Origin: Lasiodiplodia sp. COLG20
Taxonomy: Eukaryota > Ascomycota > Dothideomycetes > Botryosphaeriales > Botryosphaeriaceae
DNA length: 64,000 bases
Assembly: GCA_009801085.1 (NCBI GenBank)
Contig: VNWV01000004.1
Coordinates: forward strand, 186,001 to 250,000
Reading direction: 5' to 3'
Part shown: positions 44,677 through 55,410 of the stretch, one piece after another
How positions within the stretch are numbered: position 1 is the stretch's first letter
Layout: every line of letters starts with the position of its first letter
Program-made: the position numbers and the translations under genes
The notes under the pieces: generated by a model
Seen by the model: only the letters and a program-made list of their open reading frames with translations
What the model was told of the DNA's origin: nothing
Database searches by the model: none

Positions 44677-45405
44677 CGCATCAAATGCCCCGCCACCGGC
44701 CAAGAAGTCAGCCTTGCCCAGCTGCACACCCTTCATGCGCAGAATTGCGTACGCCGTCGTGGTATGGAACCAGTAGTTGGGGAAGGCGAACTGGTTCAGG
44801 AACTTGGTGCCGTTCTCGAATGCGAACTCCATGCCAACACCTTCTTGTCCTATTTTCATTGATTCACACACACAAAAGTCAGCCTCGTTTTTACTTCAAA
44901 CTCAAATTGCTCTCGCCCCTCGCTCTTTCCCTTACCGCTAGTCCAAAACGCATACTCCCTCCCCTCCTGCCCGTCTACATCCTCCCTCTTCATCTCCTCG
45001 AGGAACTTCAACACGTCCGCAATTATGGCGTGCAGCTCCTTGAACGTGCGCCCCTGCTCGGGCGGAAACGTCGTCGCCGACGTGAAAACCCAGCCCTTGC
45101 GCAGGGCAGAGTAGCGTGCGATGGCGCAGAGGGCCAGGATCTGGTAGACTAAGTCTCTCATGTCGGGCGCGAGGCGCGCGCCGAGGATCTCATCCTCGGA
45201 CTTGCCATTCTCGTTGGCCCATGCCTCGGCCTGGTGATTGCATGTCAGAGTGACGGAGCCTGCGAGCGAGATATATGTGGCAGGGCTGGACTTGGATGAT
45301 TCTGCGAAGGAAATTTCTTTTACGCACCTTTTGGAGCCAGGCGTCGGTGTTTTTGAGGCTCCGGAGCAGGACCGGGACGGTGATGTCGTAGAGGGAGATG
45401 GACAT
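44656..45405 (-). CDS. DUF1993 domain protein, 188 aa, 3 exons
   Basis: Exons, in transcript order, are 45405-45328, 45230-44936 and 44849-44656. The DUF1993 family is a four-helix DinB-like fold of unknown function, widespread in fungi and bacteria. The start MSISLYDITVPVLLRSLKN is typical, as are LAPDMRDLVYQILALCA, EQGRTFKELHAIIADVLKFL, the FENGTKFLNQFAFPNYWFH block and the GVQLGKADFL end. Junction FWTS|GQEG is clean, although its donor GTAAGG and acceptor AATAG are ordinary. The C-terminal few residues (FDATKAPSL) derive from the fused duplicate fragment, so the original C-terminus may have been replaced. Confidence 0.85.
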
Positions 45406-46767
45406 GGTTGATTGTGGATTGTATATCAGAAGTAATTGAAATTGGTACGCGATAGAAAGAATTGAAGATGATGTGGGAAGATGAGATGGGAATGTTGATG
45501 ATGAGAGGTGAGACCGAGACAGGACGCGCGGGGCAAGGTATTTTTGTAGACGTTGTATCACATTCACTAGGCTGCAACGCGGCATCCCCACATATGGGGC
45601 AGGTTTCATTTTCATGTTAATGGCGGGGCTGACTCCACGGATGCAAGCTGACCGTAAGCAAGGAGAAAGCACAGACTGTTGATACACAGTCGCATTGGCG
45701 GAGTTATGCCGGCATTCGGCAATAAAGTCGAGTTGTTGGGATTTCTCGACTGTAATAGTCGAAGGATTCGTACGCACGGGACTTATTATTGGGAATATCG
45801 GTTTATCGTGTTATTGTTGAAGTACAGTCCCCTCTCACGGCCGATGGCTAGCGTGGGTTTATTTTTCGCTCACGTCAAAGGTAGCTGAAGCTATCGTCCG
45901 GACGTGTATGCCAAAATTTTAATCCCACATTGACATCCGTACGATAGCTTCAAATACCCATACATGTTCTTTTCCGTCGTAAGGGGGAAAAAGGAAGAGC
46001 TGAGGCCTACCTACGGTATGTTCCAAGGCCCTGCCATTCTTCGAGCTAGCCATCGGCTGTAGCACCCCTCTGTACGTTTTTCTCTTTACTCCTCTTTCTC
46101 TCTCTTTAGTAGCTTCTTCTCGCACATAGAACTTAGCCGAATGCAAATTCACTTCGCTGAGTAACATAGATGGTCCTCGGAAGCATCCCACCACCAGTGG
46201 CCATACTCTAACAATAGTGCTGTGTATTTATCGGCGCTGTTGGGCTTTGATAGCTGGATTTCGTCCAATAAACAATTCAATGAAGTTTTTAAGTAATCAT
46301 CAATGCTTGACCAAAACAATATGGCCTCCGAGCATGTGGTGCGCACAGGTCAACCCACAACCTAGTAAAGAACATAAGTGGCAGAAGGCTCTGTGACTAC
46401 GAAAAGCTGGCGGATCCACAATTCCGTGTCGAGCGAGAGCAGCCTCCTGAAGCTCGGCATGCCCGTTATTGTGTTGACTGCTCTGTCAAGGTCGGCATTT
46501 AGGTACAGAATGTTACTATCTCACGCAACTGTGTGCTCGATATCCGGTTTCTTTGTAGGTGCGATAGTTGAGAGATCGTGTACGGCCAAAAGTGTGCCAA
46601 TTTCTTGTCGGTGGAGCGAATATCTGTCTCTATAGTAAGCTTGATGACCTATGATCGAAAAGTACAACGTTCTTCGTACGTTATAGACAACTCAATCGCT
46701 CTGTTCCCTACTGGTAATAACCATTCATGGAGTACTCATCTGGAATTATAGCCTCCTCCAGTTCCCT
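45406..46767. other. Intergenic region with dispersed repeat copy B
   Basis: Promoter of the DUF1993 gene at the left edge, repeat copy B in the middle (45830-46090). No gene seen in the remainder. Confidence 0.45.
45830..46090 (+). repeat. Dispersed degenerate repeat, copy B, with internal palindrome
   Basis: Best preserved copy: GCTAGCCATCGGCTGTAGCA and CCCCTCTGTACG near its right end. It contains an 11-bp perfect inverted repeat, GAAGCTATCGT near 45888 and ACGATAGCTTC near 45942, separated by roughly 40 bases. Related to copies at 2800-3140 and 63150-63330. Confidence 0.6.
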
Positions 46768-48232
46768 CTATAACTCTCTCCACCAACCTTCGTATAGCTT
46801 GGACCGGGACCTGCATGTAGACTCGCCCCACAACTCTTGCGTCCACTCATACGCGAATTTCGCAACGCCCGACGACGCAGCAAAAACCGGATCAACCACC
46901 ACCCCAGAACCATCATCGCCATCAGGTCCATCCAACGCGTCCGCAACCAGCTCCTCACCCAACACCCTCACCAGCGTCTCCCTCACACCACGCATCCTCA
47001 CCCCATCCCCATGCACAACCACCCTGTCCACCCGCCGCCCCTCCGGCACATATTCCACCACCTTCCTCACCGCAGCCTCCAAGCCCCTCCTCCCACCATA
47101 CCGGCTCCGGCCCTCACCACCACCATCCGCCTCTCCCTCTCCCTCCCCCTGCAGCTCCACCACCAGCCTCTCCTCCCACCGCTCAAACACCCCATCCTCC
47201 ACCTCCATCACCGTCACCACCGCCGTCCCCCCCGCCGCCCGCACAACCTCCACAACAACCACCACCCCCGCCCCGTCGCCGCCTACCCCCCACCCCAACG
47301 CATCCAGATCGAGCGTCCCCGCCGCCGCCGGCGTCGCGGCTGAGATCATGTTTTCTGCTGGCTGCGCATGCTCGTCGCGCAGGCCGACGCGGCGCAGGGC
47401 GGCGTGCACGGCGGCGCGGTGGGTCTCGGCGGCGGAGGAGTACGAGTTGCGCGGGCCGGCGATGAGGGCGTGGCAGAGGGGGGAGGAGGAGGAGAGGCCG
47501 AGGTGGAGTTCGGCGGCGCGTTTGAGGAGGGCGAGGAGGGGGGTGAGGGCTGCGATGTCGGCGGGGGCGGGAGGGGAAGTGGAAGGGGGAGAGGGAGAGG
47601 GAGAACGGGGGCAGAGGGCGTGCGCCAAGAAGTGGGCGGGCGGGAAGAGGTTTTTCAAGTGGTGGAAGTAGGCGCAGGGGAATGAGAGGGTGGTGTTGGT
47701 GTTGGTGGTGGGGTAGTAGTAGGAGGGCGGCGAGGGAGGGGGTGAGGGAGGTTCGGTGCCCGGTAGTATTGGCGGGTATTCGTAGGCGGTGTTGTAGGCG
47801 CGTTGCATGAAGGCTTTGTAGGCGGGGCCGCCGTCGATTTTGGCGATGTGGGCGGTTGTGCCGTTGGGGTAGTAGACGGAAGCGGTGCTGGAGTTTGTCA
47901 GCAGGTGGGTATCAAAATTGTTGCGTTATCTGGCCTGTTTGATTGATAGTTCAATCGGGATATGGTAGTCTTGTGGCACTGAAGCAGCTGACGAGAGGTG
48001 AACATCAAAAGAATCTTGACATCGATACCTGGATGAGCACTGCGAATGAATAGACTTACCCATATTCAGTTGTTAAAGCAAAACCGACGCCAGGTACGTT
48101 GGATACAGGATCATTTTCTGTTCCCATAGAGCATTCTGGACAAGCCAAAGAGGATGCGCAGCAAAGGCTGAGCAGAATCAGGAGTGTGAATCTGAATGAG
48201 CCTTTCGAAGACTTTCTGTTGCGGCGATTCAT
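46768..48232 (-). CDS. Hsp70-like fungal protein with signal anchor, 430 aa, 2 exons
   Basis: Exons, in transcript order, are 48232-48060 and 47887-46768; donor GTAAGT, 172-nt intron. A hydrophobic N-terminal segment (FTLLILLSLCCASSLACPEC) after a basic start (MNRRNRKSSKG) is a signal peptide or anchor. The next block, VGFALTTEYGTASVYYPNGT, aligns by pattern with the phosphate-1 loop of Hsp70 (GIDLGTTY...), but the Asp-Leu-Gly-Thr core is altered. Near the C-terminus, VDRVVVHGDGVRMRGVRET and PVFAASSGVAKFA resemble the adenosine-binding motif and final helix of actin/Hsp70 ATPases. A substrate-binding domain is absent. The GC-rich middle makes long antisense frames. I place it with divergent fungal Hsp70-like ATPases with moderate confidence; ATP use is doubtful. 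Confidence 0.6.
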
Positions 48233-49063
48233 ATCGGATAGCCTGCCTTTTTTTTTTTTCCTTTTGATGTTGGGGACAAAGTACAAGTTAAATATCATGA
48301 GACTGTATGTACATTGTTGTTGACTCATACCCTTTGGGGACACGGTAGCCATTACTGATGTGGCGTCGAAGGATCCGAAGCCAGGCCTTGGCGGATCATT
48401 AACAATGGGTCAATTACTGAAACGAACCGTATTTGCTACTAAAACCCCAGTTGTGACCCCGGTGGTCTAAAAGCGACCCTTCCACTAAAACCCACCAAAG
48501 CTATCCTTATCAAGCGCTGTAGAACTTTAATGAAATAGCAATTTAAGCTTCTTTTTACCTCGATAGTCTAGATATATCTACTATAATGATAAACAGATAT
48601 TTTTAAGTGCTTTTAACGCAAAATCTTACTCTTAATAATTCAAGGGTCGCTCTTGGGCGAAGAGGGTCGGAGTTGGGATTTTCGAGGTAAATACCGGCCG
48701 CCTTTTGGTAATTGCCCCAAATAAAAACGATGAGGATGGCCAAGGGTCACACTAAGCTAACAAGGTTTAAGCAGTGCAAATGGTGGCGCAAATACGATAG
48801 ATAGAATGGGCTTAGTCCATAGAGTTTCGCTCTCGTAGGAAATGAACAGGAGAGATGATATGAAGAGCGCCTAATAGATGTTTACAATATTCGTGGGCGA
48901 TGAGCGTAAGGAAAGACTTAACATGTTTGCGAGTCTGCGCCTCCCAATGATCATAGTGTCTGTCATTTCCACAATTAGACTGCATTGTAGATGTAAGGAA
49001 TTTTGAGTAGAACTGTGTAGAATGTATGTACTCCAGCAAAAACCCGCAGGCCATGACAAAAGG
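48233..49063. other. AT-rich spacer with a MITE-like element
   Basis: Left part is the promoter of the Hsp70-like gene. The MITE-like element occupies 48439-48687. The remainder has no coding frame of note. Confidence 0.45.
48439..48687. mobile_element. MITE-like non-autonomous element with imperfect terminal inverted repeats
   Basis: Left end CTAAAACCCCAGTTGTGACC and, 32 bases in, GCGACCCTT. The reverse complement of the right end reads CTCGAAAATCCCAACTCCGA and, at about the same distance, GCGACCCTT. A TA lies immediately outside each end (48437-48438 and 48688-48689), as in TA-target Tc1/mariner-like insertions. The interior is AT-rich and non-coding. About 250 bp long; ends are imperfect, so it is an old copy. 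Confidence 0.55.
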
Positions 49064-52000
49064 TCACGAGAGATCGTTTGGAGCCCATTGCGTTGACCCC
49101 AGGCTGGCGTCCGATATGAACCTGAAACTTTCCATGCAAGGGCCTTCCACCAAATTTTCGACATCCCAGCCATGATCTTTGTGATCCACCTGCTTCAATT
49201 GCCAGTGCTCTTCAATGAGACGATTCGATAGCTTCTCCCTTTGCTGCATGCAACGCTCATGGTTGTAACCTGGTATGACCGATGCCATGTAGTCTTGGCT
49301 GTTTTTCATGGTCGTCATATATTCTTTGACACTCTGTTCCAGGTCCTGCGACCTTGCTGAAGGATAGATGTCTCTGCGTATGCGCTCTGTCCTGATGTAG
49401 TCCATCATCGCGCATCTCCGCGCTAGAGTCTTGACCAGTTGATCTTCCCAAAGACCTTCAAAAAGCACGGGATCCCTTTCAAGTCGTGACCCAAGCTCAC
49501 CTTCTTCAGCATGGATTTCTGCCCAGTCCCTGTGGATACTTTCTAAGTCCCTCTGCCGTTTCCATCTAGGGTCGGCGTCGAATCGTGACTTTTCAGGCCA
49601 TGAGCGGTCATTGGGAGGCCAATACTTAGGCAATTTTTGACATGAAGAATAGCAGCAGGTGTGTGTCAAGCCTATCTCATCACTTCTTTGGAATCTGTCC
49701 AGTTCTGCAATGTATGCAGAAATAATGTCGCCTTTGTTGCATTCTTGGAGTATGATGAAGAACTCAAGGATCCACACGTAATGAATGTGAGTGTCTGTTT
49801 CAAGAGGTAATGCTGGAACAAGCGCTCGCAGCGGGGAGCATCCTTGGGGCGAACAGTAGCACTGGCAGTTGTCTTTTTGTAGTAAGTCACCGCCAGCCTG
49901 GATCAGGACTGTTGCTGTTTCCATCATCTTTTTGGAGGATTCAATATCCGAAATCGGGTACCAAATGGATTTGTCAGAGAAACCAGCTTGTATTGTGCAA
50001 TGCAGAGCAGTTTGCCCCCTGTGATCGGTGTGGTTGATGCGAGCCCCTTTTCTCAGGGTTTCTTGCAACAGTATAGGGTCCAAGAACCAAGAAAATATCA
50101 TCAGAGGGGTGTAGCCTTCATGATTGGACGATTTGTTGATGTCAAGGCCGGGATACTCCAGAAGCCTTCGTGCATGCTGCGAAGATGATGCATAATGAAG
50201 AAGGTTGAAGCCGTCCCTTTCGTAATGATACGGATGCACCTCTGCAGAAGTCGACATCTTTGACAAGAGATAATCCGCCGCTTCCAAATTCCAGGAGTGC
50301 GGATAAGGTGAAGCAAATGCCACAGGTTCGAAGATCTCGGAGGAAACCCGCCAATGTGGGGTCTTGCGTATAAAGCAATTCAGCAGATGAAGGAGTGGTT
50401 TCTCATCTTCAGCTCCTATTGCGTAGGCTAAACTGCTTTCAAGTTTGCCGTCCGCTGGCCATATTGGAGGGAAATCTGCTCCCGCCTCCACAAGGATGGT
50501 TATGGAGTCGAGGAATCCGTACACAAGTGCATAACAAAGTGGAGTAGCACCATGGACATTTAGCGAGTTTATTCCAGATGAGTAACCACTTCTCAGCAGT
50601 AGATCCAGTATCGATGGCCATTGCACTGCAAGGTGGAGCACTGTATGCCCTAGAAAGTTTTCAGACAAGTCTATTTGACTGTGTGTCTTGAGGTATCTCT
50701 CCACCTCGTCCAGCGTGCCAAAGGATACAGCACGATGTAATGGCATGTACTCTCCCATGTCTACATGATATGTTAGCCCATAATAAAAATCATAGATCAC
50801 TACATCTTACCAAGTTCGGACTTGCAAATTTGGGTGAACGCTCGGAGCCACCAACGGTCCGTAGAAACTCGGCGATGTCCGTCTAAATCCGGGTAATCCA
50901 AACCCAGCCCGTAAATGTGGCATAACCGCGGATTGTCAAGTGGCGGTAAGGCTCTTATAAGCTCTAGTTTAAACCCTTCGGGGGACCATAAGCCACGTGC
51001 TAATGAACTTTTCCAGGTTACTCCTTCTTGAGCAAGAAACTTGGCTAGCCGTAATTGCGACTGGTGCCTGTCTCCATCCACGTCGTAGAAACATACTGTC
51101 TGATATGTTGTTAACGTCTGTGAATGCCTAAAAACTCTTTGATTGCAACATACCTCAAGGTATCCATCTTCCCACTTTGTCGAGTCATTGAAATCTATGA
51201 CTCCATTCTGGCGCAGAGTTTTCAGCTCCGCCAGCGCCTTCTCGACAGTTATTGTGCCGGAATAAAGACATTGGCGAAGAACTTCGAATCCTGGATTTTC
51301 ACTGTCGACGATGTTCTGGAATTTCAAAGAGCAGGTGAGTGAGAGACCGGAGGCCCAGCTTGCCCCGAGGCTGAGTTTGACGTATTTCCCCAGAACCGTA
51401 GCGCTTAACACATATCGCTCACCAGAACAACTGCACCCAGCCGATCTGGAAGCTGGCTTCACAAGCCACCCGCGATTTGATATTTTGTGGCAGGCACAAG
51501 TGCAGTCGCCTGAAGCGCAAGATATTCCGTTGCCTCTGCGTCGCTGACTGTGGGAAAGCAAACGAACAGGAAAGTGGTCCTGCGCCGGGGATGGATCTGT
51601 CATTTCGACAGGACGTTTCACTTCGTGTGCCTGTTGTGCTGCGTGCTGCTCCTCGAATAGGAACAGCAGCCTCCTGGTATTCTTCTCCGTCTCGCGACAT
51701 ATATGCAGGAGTATGACCTCTCGGTAGTCGTTCAAGTCTTCGAGTATCGCTTTCACGCGGTGGTCCTTGAAGAACGCCCGGACGGCATGCAACGTCTTGT
51801 TGAACGTGGAGGAGTTCGGGCCTGGCACCAGGGAAGTGACAAGGCTGTCCAGCTCCTCAATACGGAGCTTGCAACCTCCGAGAACCTCATAGAGTAGTGT
51901 CTCCTCTTCTCCCGAATCTTCTCCGGTTCGAGTGGTCTTCTCCAGAGCTTTGATGTTGCTGGAGAACAGCTGCAGCTGTGACCGCAGCCTGATGAATGCG

Positions 52001-52110
52001 GCGTTGCTGCGGTACTCTTTGATGCGGTCGACGAGCTTGTTGCATGCGTCGACTACTTGGATGACTGAAGCGCTGACGCTAAGGACGGCTACGAGCTCGG
52101 CGCCAGACAT
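49064..52110 (-). CDS. Ankyrin-repeat protein with fungal STAND-type N-terminal domain, 980 aa, 3 exons
   Basis: Exons, in transcript order, are 52110-51154, 51099-50811 and 50760-49064. Residues 1-130 (MSGAELVAVLSVSASVIQVV, then DRIKEYRS and RSQLQLFSSNIKAL) match the helical N-terminal domain found on fungal STAND/NLR-like and HeLo-like proteins. A Cys-rich patch follows (CASGDCTCACHKISNRG, CSCSGERY), as in many ankyrin relatives. After the last splice site come ankyrin repeats (MPLHRAVSFGTLDEVERYL, HTVLHLAVQWPSILDLLL, GATPLCYALVYGFLDSITIL, GYTPLMIFSW, GQTALHCTIQAGF). There is no NACHT or NB-ARC nucleotide-binding domain. Role may be in recognition or cell-death signalling, inferred only from the N-terminal domain. 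Intron 1 is 54 nt and in frame, so its removal is less certain. Confidence 0.82.
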
Positions 52111-54275
52111 GGCGAGAGAAGTAGAAAAAGTGATTTCATGAAAAAAAAAAAAAAAAATCTTGCGGAGAAGAGAGATTTGAGAGAGAAGAGTTGCAAGCCT
52201 CAAGGCGGGGAAGCAAGGCTGTGTTGGCGGGGGGCCGAATGGGGAAAGGATCGCAGCCAATCGCCCCATGCCGGCGCCTAGCACAGCCCCGAGATGTTGT
52301 TGACTGGAACATCGTAGAGTTCCACCTTTTCTTTGGGATGAATCTTTGCAGTGATGTGGTTGGTGAGGTTGGTGTCGATGAAACTCAACACCAACTCCGC
52401 TCTAAATAAAGACTTGGCCAAGGAGTCAATAAGACTGGACTTTAGGTGCTCATGTCATTCGGCTACAACACTTCAAACAACCTCTTTGTATGCATAAGAC
52501 TTAGCTAACGCCTATACAAGAAGATATAGTCCAAGATTCTAAGATAGATCAAGAGCAGAACTTCATCCGGAATGGAGAGAGGACAGTTCTTTATAGAACC
52601 AATAGGAGCTCAGAGAAAGTAAGAGCTCGAATCGAGACGATCTGCACGCGCATCGCGACAAAGTGAAAGTGAAAGCCAAGAAATCGACCAGTGGCAGTGA
52701 ATCTTGATAAGACCAGCCCTGAACAACATTGTCAAATCAGGGAGACCGCCACTTCTCACACCTCGCCCCCTCGGTGGCCCAAGCCCCCCATCCTCCCCGC
52801 ACGAAAAGGAGAGAAAAAGAACCTGCGCAATTTCTCCAAATTACCCACAGTCCTCCATGCGCGACGATGTATTTTTACCTACCTACCGTCTGCCCCACAT
52901 TGTTGTACATCGGAACGAGTTGCCCAGGGTCCCTGCGCCACCACACCACACCGCACCACACACACCTCTCTTTCCGCGACCCACGACTCGCGACGCCACA
53001 CCAAACAGCAGGCACAAATATCACCATCTGTCTCCCTCATACCACCACGGCACTGCAGCAAGATTTTTGCATATTGCACCGCCGCCTCTCGCACCACCGT
53101 CGTCCGTACGTGACGCTACTTGCTTACCGAAAGCGGAAAGCATAGTGCGAGGACTCGTCAGACGATCACGCACCGCTGCGCCGACGACCCGACACCCCAC
53201 GTCCAGGCAACCACCATTATTGCGCGTGTGCCCATCACCATGCCAACTCCTGAAGCGCGGGAATCCTGCTCTCACCCCCCCTCCCCTTTCATTTTTCTTT
53301 TCGTCGTAGCAAGCAGTCTGGTCGACACATCGTCGTCGTTCTGCGCGATGCCGAGTAAAAAGGGACAAGTATGGCAATCCGGCAAAAAGTAGCCGAAATG
53401 AGCAAGAATCCGAAACATTGCGGGGCTGCAACCTGTAGCATAGTAGTACAGTAGTGTGTACTGTTAGGCAGAAGACCCTTTTTTCCTTCCCACCGCCGTG
53501 TGACGAACTGTTGCGCAGCTGATCCGTTCCACCCCGTTTAACGTCTGTCCATATCGTATCGTATCTCTCGGCGCACCCGGACCATATCGGCTCGCCGAAT
53601 AGAAATTTGGCGGGAGCGATGGAAAGAAAAAAATGTTCTCGAACGATAGCTCCGGCCCCTCTCTCGGCGCTTCTCGTCTGGGGGTGTCCGCGAGATCCTG
53701 GAACGTGCCGGTTTCGCGCCAGATCGAGTATCGTGTTCCGGACGGTGTTGGTTGGAGGGAAGGTGAAGAACGAAAAGTGTCACGCAGAAGGGGAGAAACG
53801 AGGTAACTTTGTACGACGATGAAAAGTAGTAGTTGGACAAGAAGAAACGCAGATCGCGGGATTTAGATTCGATATCTACTCCCCACAACAAACAGCTACA
53901 ACCGAGACCCAGATTTCTCTTTTTCTTCTTTTGGTAATTCTGAGCCCCTCCCCTCCGCAAATTCGACAAAAAGAAAAAGGAACTTTATATGGATCGCTTT
54001 TCTTGTTTGCCCCTTGTTGGAAGGCGTTCTCTTGTCTCTCTGTTCACACAAACACAAAAAAGTAAAGGCCGAGGTGAAGCGCGGATTATGTAGTAATAAG
54101 TAGGCGGAGGTGAGTAAGGTTGGCTTTTCTTTTCCTTGGACCCAAACGCGGAAGATATCTCTCTTCCAGGGCCGTTTGAGGGGGAGCGAGACAAAAAAAG
54201 GAAGGCATGACATGCTGTTTGAGCACCTCTTCAAATATAGAATACAGGAGGAAGAAGACCATGGACGTACGGCTG
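52111..54275. other. 2.2-kb gene-poor region
   Basis: Begins with the ankyrin gene's leader, which contains a 17-base A run at 52141-52157. The middle (52700-53350) is C-rich with many overlapping low-complexity frames on the plus strand; none has a domain or convincing start. The right end should hold the 3' UTR of ORM1. An unannotated non-coding transcript is possible. Confidence 0.35.
52141..52157. repeat. Poly-A homopolymer in the leader of the ankyrin gene
   Basis: Seventeen A, read as poly-T/U in the transcript leader 30 bp upstream of the ATG. Confidence 0.75.
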
Positions 54276-54920
54276 CTAGCTTTCGTCCGGAGGGTCGGAG
54301 AAAATACCTAGGCGCAGCCGATGTGTCTGCGGGCGAGCGGTTAGAAGTAGCGCGTTTGATTGCGGACATGGGACTCACCGCCGGAAGCTTGGGGATGACG
54401 ACAGCGATGGTGGCCATGAAGTTGATAAGGAAAAAGGTAAGGTCGTAGTGGGTGTAGTGGGTGCTGATGAGGAACAGCACGATGGGAACGCTCAGCAGGA
54501 ACTTCTTGGCCGGGGTGTACTGGTCACCGTTGTCAATCTGCTCCCACATGTTCAAGTTGTCGTATGCGCCCGCGTTGAACTCGAAGGGCACGCCGCGCAC
54601 CCAGTGGAACATGAGGTAGCTGCCGAACATGTAGGATATGTTGGTGAGCGTCCACGACGTCTCTTGCGACACGCCGGGGATGATGTCGTAGAGGATCTTG
54701 AGGCAAACGATGAGGACGAAGTGGATGGCCCAGGCGCCTGCGGTCCGTTAGCAGGCGGCTCTACTCGCGCGCACTCGGAGAGCGTACCCTTGGCGTTGAC
54801 CCATTGCGAGTTGAGGTTGGGCAGGGCGGCCTGGTCGCTGATGTGCTCCAGAGACTCCGGGGGTTCCGTGTACATCAGGCTCGACGAGCGGCGCCGGCGG
54901 CCGGCCTTTTCGGAGCTCAT
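54276..54920 (-). CDS. ORM1: ORM1/ORMDL-family sphingolipid regulator, 180 aa, 3 exons
   Basis: Exons, in transcript order, are 54920-54788, 54737-54379 and 54326-54276. Orm proteins are ER membrane proteins that bind and inhibit serine palmitoyltransferase and so set sphingolipid output. The N-terminus (MSSEKAGRRRRSSSLMYTE) has a basic RRRRSSS stretch; in yeast such N-terminal serines are phosphorylated to relieve inhibition. NLNSQWVNAKGAWAIHFVLI begins the core, then YMFGSYLMFHWVRGVPF, the signature AYDNLNMWEQIDNGDQYTP, and two further membrane segments. The third exon adds ATHRLRLGIFSDPPDES, a normal family end. Introns are 50 and 52 nt. It is divergent from IEC3 over a 490-bp promoter. 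Confidence 0.93.
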
Positions 54921-55410
54921 CCTCTCGGCATGGGCGGTCGTCAAGTGGCCGGGATGCGGATCTACCTGGAAGGAGGTAGTCCGGTTGAGAAGTATGGGCG
55001 ACAGTTTGGCGGTGTTGGAGGCGACGTTGAGACAAAGGGCGTAGGATGCGCGTGGTGACTGGCCGGCAGACGGGTGCGCAGGAGCGGTCGGGGGGTAACG
55101 AGCGGCGGCCAAGGTGTTAGGCGGCGGATGGGGAGTGGTGGACGGGAGAGTGAGGGATTGGAGCCGGGGGGACGGGAAGAGTAGTAGTAGGTCGAGACGC
55201 GGTGGAGGCCCCCCTTCAAGTGCGAGAGAGGGCGAACGTCAGCTTCCACGCCGAGCCTGCAGGGATCACCAGCCCCGGACGCCAGAGCGCAGCTGCAGCG
55301 CGCCGCCTAGCCCCAGCTGCGATCCTCAACCTCACCCAACAACACCCGAGCCCACCACGCCATCGTCCTATCGCGCCCCGTCTCCGTGCCAGCCCGTTGC
55401 GTTCCCCCAC
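54921..55410. promoter_or_regulatory. Bidirectional promoter between ORM1 and IEC3
   Basis: 490 bp between divergent start codons, GC-rich, no TATA box. Confidence 0.5.

Noticed and set aside
52704..53309. 201-aa Pro/His/Arg/Thr-rich plus-strand frame
   Set aside because: C-rich low-complexity DNA open in all three plus-strand frames; no motif and no supported splice sites.
54448..55044. 198-aa plus-strand frame across ORM1
   Set aside because: Antisense shadow of the highly conserved ORM1 exons.
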